Shown here: positions 1 to 10,107 of the stretch, in pieces
Numbering within the stretch: position 1 is the first letter of the stretch
How the letters are laid out: every line of letters begins with the position of its first letter
Origin: Macrothele yani
Taxonomy: Eukaryota > Arthropoda > Arachnida > Araneae > Macrothelidae
Length of the DNA stretch: 64,000 nt
Reading direction: 5' to 3'
Assembly: GCA_039090855.1 (NCBI GenBank)
Contig: CM077001.1
Location: forward strand, 120,716,922 to 120,780,921
Translations under genes and position numbers: made by a program
Notes under the pieces: generated by a model
The model's input: only the letters and a program-made list of their open reading frames with translations
The model's database searches: none
Told to the model about the DNA's origin: nothing

Positions 1-1
1 A

Positions 2-511
2 TTGTTCATACCGTTTACAACTACCGGCAAAGTAAATGGGTTTAAAATGCCTATTTTACGAGATTCTGGAGCGACTATTGATATTGTTTGTCAGAAGCAT
101 ATCACATCTCCAATGTTAACAGGAGAATATGTTTGGGTTCAGCAGCCCCTTGATGTCGCACCAACTTGTTTACCTTTAGCTCAAGTGCAACTGATAGGAG
201 ATTTTGGTCACATCGTCACAGAAGCAGCTGTAATTAGAAATGAGCTTGACCAGGGCCGATATTTACTGGGAAATCATACTGCTGGTTTATTAGATCAGAT
301 TAAGCACGATAAAGGATTAGTTCATCATGAATTAAATGCCGTGCAGACTAGGTCACAGAAGTTTTTGGAGGAAATGTCCAATGTTTCAGAAAATTGTGGG
401 AAAGAACTTGAAAAGAGAAAAAATGAGAGCTCACCTAGTAATGTTGAAGTGTCGGGAATAGATTTAGCCGAGCGAGGAAGATGGTGTATTATTGCCAGTT
501 ATACAAAATGA
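2..511 (+). pseudogene. Retropepsin-type protease domain of the Gmr1-like pol
   Basis: An open stretch of about 169 codons contains LRDSGATIDIV near residue 20, the D-S/T-G catalytic signature of retroviral-type aspartic proteases preceded by hydrophobic residues. Further on, YLLGN near residue 88 resembles the conserved ILG-type second motif. In this family the enzyme works as a homodimer and cleaves the Gag-Pol polyprotein. The stretch begins at the window edge, so the true N-terminus and gag are not visible. It overlaps the next open stretch (492) in another frame, which implies a frameshift between protease and integrase. The tail is charged and looks like a linker. Confidence 0.75.
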
Positions 512-1815
512 TCTCGATCCAATATGTTCGCTTTTAGAAATAGATCCTGATATTTTTGCTGCTGCACAGCGTCGAAGTAAGGATTTGAAACCGTTATTTG
601 ATACTGTTGGGAATTCTTCCACTGATTTGTCGAAGGAATCGTATATTTTGGGGAACACATTATTAGTGAAACGGAGGGTAGACAAGACCGGTGTTGAGAG
701 AGAACTACTCGTAGTTCCTGAAGAATATAGGGAAAGCCTTAGAGCTTTGTGTCATGAAGGAACCTCAGCTCACTAGGTGTGACGAAAACTAAGGATAGAA
801 TATTTCGATATTTTTTCTGGCCTAGATGTTATAAAGAAATAGATGATTATGTGCGATCTTGTGAAAATTGTCAAAGAGCAGGAAAATCAGGTGATAAGAA
901 AAAAGCTCCCTTAAAACTAGTACCAGTTGTTATCGAGTAAATATTTTCAAAGATAAATGTATAATAGATACATATGGTTCTTTACCACCTACTCCTACAG
1001 GAAAAATATATATTATCACTGCAATGTGTTTGTCTTCAAAATATCCTGATGCCGTAGCTGTGACTGGCATTGGGTCCGTATCAGTGATCGATGCGTTACT
1101 GCAGATTTTTAATCGTATGGGGTTTCCTAAAGAACTACAGTGTGACCAAGGAACTTCTTTCATGAGCGCTTCAACAACAGAATTTTTGGAATGATTTGGG
1201 ATAAAAGTAAAACATAGTTCGATTCATCATCCACAGAGCAATGTTGTTGAAAGATTTCACAGTACGATTAGGCGTATACTGCGAGTCTTGTGTTTGGAAG
1301 CAGCGCCCGATTGGGAATAGAACGTTCATTCAGCATTATTTACACTTCGAACTGTGACGCATGAAAGTAATGGGTTTACTCACGCAGAATTAGTACATGG
1401 GAAGAATTTAAGGACACCAGTTTCCCTGCTCTATGAGAAGTGGATGAAACCTGAAGGCATCGAAGAAGAAAATTCAGTCGTGGAATATGTGTTTCAGTTG
1501 ATAAATCGATTGAAAAAATGCCAGACAGTGGCTGTACAAAAAATGATACAAATGCAGGTAAAGAGAAAAACCTGATATGATAAGAATGCAGTAAAAAGAG
1601 AATTTAAAGAAGGTGATTTGGTGCTAGTATTGGCTACTTCCAGACCAAATAAGTTAGCTGTCCAATGGACTGGTCCAGGTACTATTGAGAGTAGAATATC
1701 TGATACTAACTATATTGTTAAGGTTCCTGGAAAGAAAATGCCATCGCAGATATATCATGTCAATATGCTTAAACCGTTCTACAAAAGACCAGAGTTAATT
1801 AATTTCTCATCTATT
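492..1815 (+). pseudogene. Integrase of the Gmr1-like element, broken by stops and frameshifts
   Basis: The N-terminal HHCC zinc finger is recognisable: HEGTSAH near 752-775, then CENCQRAG near 862-885. The catalytic core follows with DTYGSLPP (first D near 966), QCDQGTSF (second D near 1140) and NVVERFH (E near 1243), the expected DDE order. The C-terminal module shows QWTGPGTIE near 1660 and YHVNMLKPF near 1755, matching the GPY/F type of gypsy integrases. In-frame stops and frame changes occur after the zinc finger, after the second D and near 1319 and 1575. This enzyme would insert the element cDNA. Its position upstream of RT is the unusual point. Confidence 0.85.
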
Positions 1816-1860
1816 AGTGAACCACCGGATCAACCTGGTTTGGAAATAGAAATTCCTGGA

Positions 1861-2742
1861 ATAGAAAATGATCCTAATGTTTTTAATTTTGCAGAAATTC
1901 TTCAGGAAAGTCGTTTGGAAGAAAGGCTAGAGGTAGAAAAAATTCGAGAATTGCAGGATTTGCTTTGTAATTACGGTACATCTTTTTCTAATGAACCTGG
2001 TATGACACATCTTGTCGAGCATGACAGTGAATTGATTAGTGATGAGCCCATCAGAGCTAAGCCATACCGTATTCTCCTAGACAAACTAAAATTTTCCAGA
2101 ATGAAGTAAGAACAATGTTGCAATGCAAAGTAATTGAGATGGGAGAGTCAGATTATACATCTACGATGATTTTGGTGGAATCTACAGGCAGAGATCCAAG
2201 ACCTTGTGTTAATTAACGTCGATTAAATGACGTTATTCGTATACAGTATTATCCCTTACCAAACATTGAACAAAGAGTAGAGACGGCTGCTTCGGCCAGC
2301 TATATCACTGTACTAGACTTGGCGAAGAGATATTGGCAAATACCTCTGAATAAAAAGGCACAAAGAGTAGCTGCGTTTGTAACCAGTTTTGGGACCTATC
2401 GTCCGTTACGAATGCCTTTCGATCTCAAGAACGCTCCGTAGTTTTTTTAGCAAGATGATGGCTGAATTATTGCAGGAATGTGAAAAATTTTCAGTACAGT
2501 ATTTAGATGATGTAGCTCTATTTTCCTGTACTTGGAAGAACACCTGAAGCATCTTGATCAAGTCCTTCGGCGTATTCAAAATGCCCGTCTAAACATCAAG
2601 CCTTCGAAGTGTAAATTCGCTCAAGTTCAGGTGAAATATCTGTGGACTAGTAGGACAAGGTACCAGAACCCCTGGAAATTCCCTACTCCTACTACAAAAA
2701 CTGATGTAAGAGCATTTCTTGGTCTGGCAGGATATTACCGCT
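1861..2742 (+). pseudogene. Reverse transcriptase of the Gmr1-like element
   Basis: The RT start is visible in the same open stretch as the integrase C-terminus: FSNEPGMTHLVEHD then PIRAKPYR (about 1987-2072). Motif A reads TVLDLAKRYWQIP, with the catalytic D near 2316. Motif C reads QYLDDVALFS, with YLDD at about 2500-2511. The thumb region LKHLDQVLRRI...LNIKPSKCKF follows at 2541-2610. Catalytic aspartates are kept, but stops and frameshifts near 2107, 2215, 2440 and 2530 break the frame. The domain copies the element RNA into cDNA. Confidence 0.85.
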
Positions 2743-2753
2743 AATATATTCCT

Positions 2754-3290
2754 ATGTTTTCGACCACTGCCGCTCCGCTATCCGAAGTGTTAAAGGACAA
2801 AACTAAGAAAGAAAATTTTTTGTGGACCCCTCAGTGTGAGAAAGCCTTTCAAGAGTTGAAAGATAAGCTTTATAGTAACCCTGTGCTACACGCTCCCGAC
2901 TGTAATAGAGCATTTCTTTTCCAATGTGATGCTTCAGATTTCGGAATGGGTATCGTACTCTCTCAGATCAGTGATCAAGGAGAAGAACACCCTGTGTTGT
3001 ATTTGAGCAAGAAATTCACGGAAGTTGAGAAACGGTATTGTACTACCGAAAACGAATGTGCTGCCATTGTATATGCTGTAAAAAAATTGCATTGTTATCT
3101 TGACGGGGAAACTATGTTCAAGATGCAGACAGAACACAATCCTTTAGTGTGGTTTCGTACACACCAGCACTAACCCTAGACTTATGAGATGGGCCCTGAT
3201 TCTACAATCGTATAACTACGAAGTTGTACATCGTCGTGGGACGCTACATAAAAATGCTGACAGTTTGAGTCGCATTTGTTGGCTATAATC
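2754..3290 (+). pseudogene. RNase H and pol C-terminus of the Gmr1-like element
   Basis: RNase H motifs are clear: FQCDASDFGMG (first acidic residue near 2928), LSKKFTEVEKRY, TTENE, and a terminal segment with VVHRRG and KNADSLSRI ending near 3287. The usual TDHNPL motif reads TEHNPL here, a conservative change at a normally conserved aspartate. A frameshift lies near 3170, after which the frame continues to a stop at about 3287. No integrase follows: after this stop comes noncoding sequence and a purine tract. That agrees with a pol ending in RNase H, as in Gmr1 and copia order. Confidence 0.8.
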
Positions 3291-3460
3291 AGCTATTCAA
3301 GGGACAAGTTCCAGTTTTGTGTTGCTGTGTTGCAGTATTGTTTTTAAATGTTTATATTTTTATTTCAGGTAAATCTCATTGTAAATTGCATCTGATCCTA
3401 ACAGACTTTTGAACTTTTCTCTATGAACATTCTTCGAACATATCACTGAGAAAAGCTCTG

Positions 3461-3670
3461 GAGGGGGAAGGAACTAGCTGTGCCGTTCACAGTCCTGAAT
3501 AGTGACGTCATTGCTGACGTCAGAGCTGACAGGAGAACTTTGAGGTGGAGAGAAGCAAGAGACGGAGTGAAGAGCGTGGGAAGAGAGCTTATTTTGTTTT
3601 GATTTGTAAGGAGGATGACAAGGGCATAAGAATCGTATTTTTTTTATTAAATAAAATGTTGTTTTGTGAA
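3461..3670 (+). repeat. Polypurine tract and probable 3' LTR remnant
   Basis: A G-rich purine run (ctctggagggggaagg, about 3456-3471) lies 170 bases past the pol stop, where a polypurine tract is expected. The sequence beyond it holds two perfect CRE palindromes tgacgtca at 3503-3510 and 3515-3522, and an aataaa poly(A) signal near 3650. No 5' LTR is inside the window, so LTR identity and its right end are inferred. The CRE pair could act as the LTR promoter or enhancer element. Confidence 0.45.
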
Positions 3671-4177
3671 TTTGTGATAGTCATAAATGAGTATTCGTGA
3701 AGATTGTTTCCTTCTGATCTTCCTTCAATCAAGTTGGCACACCACTCTAAGTGTCATATGAGGTGGCCTACCATGCTGTCTCTTCTTTTCTCTGTTGTCC
3801 ATAATATGCCAGGCGGAAAAAATCTTTAGAAGCAATAAATCTCCCGACTGTTCTGTCGCTTGTTTTCAGGCGGACAATAGAATTGTACCCAAACTGCCCC
3901 TATCCAAATATATCTCTAGAACTGAGACTTCCAGTAATAAATGGCTTTCACCATTGCACTCTAAATTCGTTTTCGCTTCCAACGGCATCTTATTCGATAA
4001 TATAAGGCTGATTTTAGTTTTTGCTCCCTAAAACGGCCTCAATTTGGGAACCAACGCTTCAGTATTTTATTACCGAAATGGTGAAATCTTATTCCTTGAT
4101 TGCCAAAACGTGTAACTCCGGAAGTCCGATTTTGACGTACTTAGCGAAAACGAATACTCATTTATGACTATCACAAA
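3671..4177. repeat. 27-bp perfect inverted repeat enclosing ~450 bp
   Basis: The left arm at 3671-3697 begins tttgtgatagtcataaatga and its exact reverse complement ends at 4177 (4151-4177). The sequences inside and outside the arms do not match each other. The left arm lies within or just after the LTR remnant, so this may be a rearranged LTR piece or the termini of a small nonautonomous element. No target duplication is evident. The enclosed 450 bases have no recognisable gene. Confidence 0.6.
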
Positions 4178-4194
4178 AGGCGAATAATTGTCCA

Positions 4195-5157
4195 GTGTTC
4201 AAATGAAAAGGTACGAAACGACACTGTGGGTATAAATGAATACTTTATTCAAAGTATACACCATAGGCCGTAGCACAACGACCCCATTGATTAACGAACC
4301 GAAGGATTCCTTGTTCCCAGAATTTCTATGGCCGTGACGAGACCCAGTCCTGTACAACGTCCTTGAGTTCGTCGTCCGAGTGGAAGCGCTTCCCTTTCAG
4401 ATGTTTTTTCAGGGGACCAAACACATGGAAATCGCATCACCTGTGACGATCCGCTCCAGGAAAGCGGGGTCTTCATGATACCGAAACAGATGTTGAAGTG
4501 ATAGCCCCATACGCAGTTCCTTTTGCTGGTCGGTGAGCTGCTTCGGAACCCACTGCGCGCACACCTTCCGATAACGCAACCTGTCGTGAATAATTGTCCA
4601 CACTGTTCCAACGCGGACATCCACCTCCACCGCCAACATTCGCAATGTGACACGCCGATCACCTCTCACTAGGTCGTCCACCTTGTCGATGAGATCGGCC
4701 GTGATGACTGTGTTTGCCTGGCCCGGTCTCGGGTCATCAACCAAGCTCTCACGGCCTGCACGAAAACGGGCACTCCATTTTCTCACTGACTTGTCGGACA
4801 CACAGTCTTCCCCATATACGGTCACCATCCGGCGATGAATAGCGGCCGGATTAACACCTTCCGCTGTCAGAAATCGGATAACGCCTCGCTGCTCCTCAAT
4901 CGTCGAATTTTGCAATGTGAACGCCATCCTGTCCTCACACACACTGCCGCGTCAATTGGACGGCGCTCTTTATAAGAGCCTCTGCTCTCTCCTGCGCATG
5001 CGGGCGCCTGCGCATGCGGGCGCCCGCGCATGCTCCGATCCACGCCGGCGACTCCAATCGCATCCCTAGATGTGTCGCTACGTTCTCCCATAGCGGCATA
5101 GACAAATATGTTAACGGTTACGTTCTTATGACGTTTCGTACCTTTTCATTTGAACAC
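4195..5157 (-). mobile_element. Mariner element with internal deletion
   Basis: Terminal inverted repeats of 26 bp match exactly (4195-4220 and 5132-5157; gtgttcaaatgaaaaggtac...). The 963-bp length is about 330 bp short of a normal mariner, and the loss falls inside the transposase between its first catalytic motif and the FGPLKKHLKG segment. The termini look good, so the copy may once have been mobilised in trans. The flanking TA pair is not clean on the left. A GC-rich stretch with repeated gcatgcgggcgcc lies in the 5' UTR (4990-5040). Confidence 0.9.
4245..4927 (-). pseudogene. Mariner transposase, catalytic core deleted
   Basis: The N-terminal two-thirds reads cleanly. A mariner-type helix-turn-helix starts with MAFTLQNSTIEEQRGVIRFL, followed by VRKWSARFRAGRESLVDDPR, KVCAQWVPKQLTDQQK and RIVTGD, which contains the first catalytic D. 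Directly after this D the frame changes and the sequence resumes at FHVFGPLKKHLKGKRF and runs to a stop at 4245. The second and third catalytic residues and everything between are missing. The protein would bind termini but could not cut. Start chosen at the MAFTL methionine by family alignment; an upstream in-frame ATG exists at 4942. Confidence 0.9.
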
Positions 5158-5811
5158 CCTTATACTATAATATAAGAAAGCAAAGTATACTTTCGTATAC
5201 TATAAATATAAGAAAGTAAAAAGGGGAGAGGCGATTTGCGGAAGGGTAAGCCGGGAAAGGTACTGAAAACATAAAGGCATCGCGCATTCCTCTACTTTTT
5301 CTATTAGCACTACACCACTGGTGATAGCGTATCAAATGTGTGAAGCAGAGACATTCGACTTGCCTTATATTCTTATGTGAGATCCTTGCACAACCATCTC
5401 GCACAAATTTTCTGATAATGCAGATGGTCACGCACAACAGTACTACGTTTGGGCTCAATTTTAGGAACCCGAGCCCATCTGACCTCGAAATATGGCAGCC
5501 CGAGCCAGAATTTTATATAAAATAAAGCTCGCACTTGAATAAGCCCGGAAAACTGTGATTTTACACTATAAAAATTTTTACGAAATTTACGAACCATTTA
5601 CACTGATCACTTGATATTTAACAAAACATATTCCTGATGCAACCTTTTCCATGAAATGACAGAAAACAACCTGAATTTGACGGAATTTTCGTACGCAAGG
5701 AAAATTCTGAATTTTCAGAAACCTTTGCGCAATTCCTTTAGAATATTACCAGAAAATTTCTACATTCTTCTTCTTCATCTTGGTTACTCAGTCCAAGGAC
5801 TGGTTGTTCAG
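5158..5811. other. Noncoding stretch with a dispersed repeat
   Basis: No gene is seen. Around 5455-5535 it has a GC-rich gaacccgagccc/gcccgagcc segment like the hAT MITE termini at 25.4-27.2 kb. Around 5630-5730 it matches in inverted orientation the sequence that leads into the 50-bp satellite (37880-37980), for example gaaaattctgaattttcaga. The 50-bp array therefore appears to have grown inside a repeat family of which this is another copy. Confidence 0.5.
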
Positions 5812-7033
5812 TACACTGAAGAGCAATTGAGTTACAGATACCTGTCTAGTAACGTGTGGCACCACCTTTCGCCCTGATGACGGCGGCTATTCGTCCCGGC
5901 ATGGACTCGACAAGACACCGGAAGCGTTGGGAAGCCATACGGATCCACGACCCCTGAACAAGCACCCACAGTTCACGAAGATTTGATGGAGGGGTCAGAG
6001 CCTCGAACATCTCTCTCGATGGCATCTCAGATGTTCTCGATGGGATTGAGGTCAGGTGACCTAGCTGGCCAAGAAAGCGAGGTCACGTCGGTGAAGTGTT
6101 CATCCAACCATTCGGATACAATTCGGGAGCGATGGCACGGTACATTGTCTTGTTGCAGGATGAGGTCCCCAGTGGGATGTTGAAGACGCACAAACGGGAG
6201 CAAACGGTCGTCCAGGATATCCCGGTAAGGTTAACCTGTGAGGGACGATGTCACACGTACCAGGGGTTCCATTTCAGTCCACGTAAATAGTCCCCAGATG
6301 AGAATGCCACCCCCACCAGCTTGAACTGTTCCCTGCTGGCAAGAAGGATCCATCGCTTCATGTGGTTTGCGCCGTACTCGTATCCTGCCATCCGCATGTA
6401 CCAACCTGAATCTCGACTCATCAGTCCAGGAAACATTTTCCCGCATGTCTAGAGTCCAGTGGCGATGTTCCCGCGCCCATGCTAATTTTTGCACCCTGTG
6501 ATGTGCGGTCAGCAGCGGTACTCTCGTGAGACGATGGCTTCTGTTCCTCATTGCGAGGAGATGGTTCTGGATGGTGTGGCTGCTTACACGTTTTTGTGCA
6601 CCAGCGTTAAATTGCCGAGTGATTTCTTGCACTGTGGCCCGCCTATCCGCTGTTACAATGCGAGCTAGCCGACGATGACCCCGCTCATCCACACGCTGTT
6701 GTCCACGGCAGTTGGCCCTTGCAGGGATGGTTTTACCGGATTCGATGTACTCACGGTGCACTCGTGACACAGTGGCTCGTGAAAATCCCAGTGCCTGCAC
6801 GACTTTCAAGATGGAGTGACCCATTCGTCGGGCCCCGACAATTTGCCCACGATCAAATGCGCTTAGATCCTTCGTCTTACCCATACTGCGTCAGACTCTT
6901 ACTGATTCCCGTCGTATCACTCCTTATATTGTCGGATCGCTGCATACGTCATGTCGTTTCCGTTTACAGGGCCGCCCACAGCGCCACATTTGCATAACGC
7001 CAGCTGTCTGTAATTCAATTGCTCTTCAGTGTA
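5812..7033 (-). mobile_element. Tc1 element, near full length
   Basis: TIRs of about 26 bp (5812-5837 and 7008-7033, cactgaagagcaattg... inside a TA duplication) bound a 1.22-kb element. The single gene lies on the minus strand. A tatg microsatellite abuts the right end (7032-7051), suggesting insertion into, or growth from, the TA-rich target. Confidence 0.92.
5846..6884 (-). pseudogene. Tc1 transposase with in-frame stops and a late frameshift
   Basis: The first 217 codons are open: a paired-like helix-turn-helix (MGKTKDLSAFDRGQIVGARR, FSRATVSRVHREY), then WTDESRF with the first catalytic D, and the GRIRVRRKPHEAMDP segment typical of Tc1. A TAA at 6231-6233 interrupts; reading on in the same frame gives ILQQDNVPCH (second D) and SPDLNPIENI (E), so all three DDE/D residues survive. 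A TGA replaces the Trp after NPIENI, and a frameshift occurs before the C-terminal RRHQGE/GGATRY end. It is about 345 codons in all, normal for Tc1. The enzyme is dead but only mildly decayed. Confidence 0.9.
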
Positions 7034-7051
7034 TGTATGTATGTATGTATG
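7032..7051. repeat. (ATGT)n microsatellite
   Basis: Five repeats directly at the right end of the first Tc1. Confidence 0.85.
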
Positions 7052-7844
7052 TGAAATAATATTATAACACAGTACAGTTCACGTTTGCTTAAACATAATC
7101 GAAAGTCATTGTTAGTTAAAAAAGATGTCGAGTTCCAAAGCATTCTGTTGCATCGAAAAATCACAATGAAAAAAAATACGTAATTTGTCATAAGTCCTCC
7201 TGCAGAAAAAAAAAATGCAAACGTATTCAGAAAAATAATAAACCCCAATAGAAAATAAAACGACTGATTCATCGCATTAATAGTGAAAAGCATTTCGTTA
7301 TCGCGCTATTTAAGTCTCTCTTCATTTCTACCTTGTATAATTCTGAATCGAAGATTTTGCGAAATTTCTTTAAATATGCTGAAAAATCAGAAACTGAATT
7401 TTCTGAAATAAACGGAATCACTCCCAACGGAAAATCTGTCAAAGTGTTAAAATTAGAACCGATAATTTCGTCAAAATATGGACACCTTGGCAACTTCGTG
7501 GCACGTTATTTTCAGGATTTTTCCGTGAATTCCCAGGCCTTGGGGCTAGGGCGGACTCGGGCTTGATGAGGCAGGTCAGGCCTGTGCAGACTGAAGAGAC
7601 TATGATAAAAATCCCGGAAAAGGATACGGGCCCGGGCTCCAGTTAATTTTTCGTTTAACCTTTTTAAGTCATTTTATTTAACACTGCTAGTTGAATTAAC
7701 TAACGTAATGGATAACACCCAACTGAATGGTTAGGCTATAGTCTCTCTTTTTGTTCTTTGCCTAAAATTCTTAATTATTGTTTCTCGCGTGTTTCGTGTA
7801 CATTTCGTTACTCAGAAACGTCTGTGACTGTTTTTAGTAGCAAC
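7034..7844. other. Noncoding; start of a ~200-bp dispersed repeat
   Basis: Begins with a short (ATGT)n tract. The segment about 7085-7290 (gttccaaagcattctgttgc..., then A-rich runs and gaaaataaaa) is clearly related to about 55110-55310 in the same orientation, so it is a dispersed repeat of unknown type. 7500-7650 holds GC-rich gggctcggg-like sequence. No gene seen. Confidence 0.5.
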
Positions 7845-8125
7845 CAGGGGCGTTTGTAGAATTTTTCTTTCGGGGCGGGGTAGGGCGGGGCAACGAAAAA
7901 TGGAAGTTTTTGAAATCCACCAGAACAAAATAAAAGTTAATGAAAAATAGAAGAAAAAATGTAAACATTTTTTCTAATGTAAGTTAATGCATTTTTATTA
8001 AATTTATGCCGGTTTTTTTTGTAATGGATGTCGCATTTTAACCCAAAACATAAAAATATGAATCTCTTTCGGGGGCCTCTTTCGGCGGCCAAAAGCCCCC
8101 TTTGCCTCCTCAAAATACGCCTTTG
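7845..8125. mobile_element. Short hAT-type MITE
   Basis: A 281-bp element is flanked by a perfect 8-bp direct repeat gtagcaac (7837-7844 and 8126-8133), the target duplication size of hAT. The ends are imperfect inverted repeats (caggggcgtttgtagaa versus caaaggcgtattttgag). The interior has G/C runs and no coding capacity. Confidence 0.75.
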
Positions 8126-8255
8126 GTAGCAACTATTTATCATTTCCTAGGTAGGTAGTATAAAGCTTTCTGGCGATAAAAATTTTAAAGTTCTGCTAGC
8201 TACAATATGAACTAGAAACCATAAATTCGTGCTGGATGAAAGCAAAAATGAAACA

Positions 8256-10107
8256 AGAAAGATGACACCGAATTTTCGGGTGTAATAAGCACGTCTTTTG
8301 AATCCGTTTTGACGCAAATTAAATTTATCAAAGCTTTTCAAAGTCAATGGAACCTGTATGGAAAACAATAGTATCTGACGGAAGAAAGAAGTTTTTCAAT
8401 CGGATTTTTAATTCCTCAGATATTGCTGTAAAGGGAATCGTGAGCTTACACGCTCTGGTTGCAGACTTCTGCGTTAAGAAAAACATGAATTTATATGAGA
8501 AACACTGCGCACCGGAAACGCTCTACAACACAGAAATAAATTTTCAAATCGGACTCTTAGAAATAGAGATATCGACAATAATAAGATGTGACTAAAAGGT
8601 TTGCCGACATGAGTAGTATCGGTCAACAAACGACTTTTTTCAGTCGATAATTTAGAAGCTCATATTTTGCTGCAAATACATCAGAAGCGGAAATTAAGAC
8701 TTACGCCACCTGGAGGCCAAACCATTTTTACAAAAAATCGAAATTACGTGCAAACGATTTCCCATCAGGAGCTGTATCCGGTGCAGAAAACATTTTTCAA
8801 ATCGGAGATTTAGAAGCAGCGATATTGGTGGAAAGCAATTTACTTTTACGCACCCTAGCTAAAAGTCTATGAATTACTTGAAAATTTTCAAATTATATGA
8901 AAAACATGTCACACTGGAAACACTATCCAACAAAGAAGGAATTTTTCAAATCGGACTCCTAGAAGTAGAGATATTAACAAAAATAAGATATACATCTACG
9001 CCTCCTGGCGTAGAAACCATGCATTATTTTAAGAAGAAAATGTTTCTAAAAGGTTCGTCGACATGAGTAGTATCGGTCTACAAACGCCGATTTTTTCAAT
9101 CGAGAATTTAGAAGCTCATATTTTGCTGCAAATACACCGGAAGCGGAAATTAACATTTACGCCCCCTGGTGGCCAAACCATTTTTACAAAAATTAGAAAT
9201 CATGTGCAAACGATTTCCCATCAGGAGCTATATCCGGTGCAGAAAGAATTTTTCAAATCGGAGGTTTAGAAGCAGAGATATAGGGGGAAACGCAATTTAC
9301 CTCTACGCCCCCTAGCGGAAAGTCTATGAATTACTTGAAAATTTTGAAATTATATGAAAAACATGTCACACTGAAAACACCATCCAACAAAGAAGAAATT
9401 TTTCAAATCGGAATCCTAGAAGTAGAGATATTGACGAAATTAAGATATTCATCTACGCCCCCTGGCGGAGAAACTGTGGAATATTTTAAGGAGAAAATAT
9501 TCCGAAAAGGTTTATCGATGTGAGTGGCATCAGTCTACGAATGAACTTTTTCAATCGATATTTTAGAAGCTCAGATTTTGTGGCAAATACATCAGAAGCA
9601 AAAATTAACACTTACGCCCCCTGGTGGCCAAAGTATTCGTTACCAAAATTTGAAATTGTATGCAAACGATTTTTCATTAGGAGGTGTATCCGCTGAAGAA
9701 AAAAGTTTTCAAATCGGAGTTTTAGAAGAAGAGTTATTGGGGAAAATGTGATTTACTTTTACGCCCCCTAGCGGAAAATCTATGCGTTATTTGAAAAAGA
9801 AACTGTATCTAAAATACTCTTCGACATAAATGGAATCGAAAGATAAAAGAATTTTTTTCAATCGGATGTTTAGAAGTAAATATGTCGAATAAGACGTATT
9901 TTTGAATTCGACATCATCTCCATTTGCGCCCTCTGGCGGCGAAATTGTACATCGTAAAAAAAACGAAATGAAGGATCATCATTCGCATATTTCAAGCTTC
10001 CCAATGCAAAAATAATTTTTCAAATCGGACTAATAGTTGCAAAGATATGTGGGTAGAGACGGACGGGCAAACGGGTAACATAAGCACGATCTTTTTTTAC
10101 AAAAGAC
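8256..10107 (+). repeat. Array of ~150-bp units carrying CTCF-like motifs (copy A)
   Basis: Each unit contains a segment like tttttcaaatcggactccta and gaagtagagatatt, then about 45 bp later a motif of type acgccccctggtggcc. Motifs fall near 8704, 8850, 9002, 9159, 9305, 9455, 9614, 9761 and 9926, a spacing of 146-165 bp. Units 3 apart are most alike (8704/9159/9614; 8850/9305/9761), giving a ~455-bp higher-order repeat. The copy ends in a short hairpin near 10082-10110 (agcacgat...acgtgct). It is noncoding. The reverse complement of 9161-9174 reads GGCCACCAGGGGGC, the core of the vertebrate CTCF motif. Confidence 0.75.

Larger units (their letters stand above)
1..3670 (+). mobile_element. Gmr1-like Ty3/gypsy LTR retrotransposon, 5' part outside the window
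   Basis: The window opens inside a pol gene. Domains read in order as aspartic protease (2-511), integrase (about 492-1815), reverse transcriptase (about 1930-2742) and RNase H (about 2754-3290), then a purine tract and a probable 3' LTR. Ordinary Ty3/gypsy elements place integrase last. Here one open stretch (1618-2109) carries the integrase C-terminus followed directly by the start of RT, so the order is original and not an assembly artefact. Integrase before RT within Ty3/gypsy is the hallmark of the Gmr1 clade. Several frameshifts and stops show that the copy is dead. The family call rests on domain order and motif resemblance. Confidence 0.85.
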
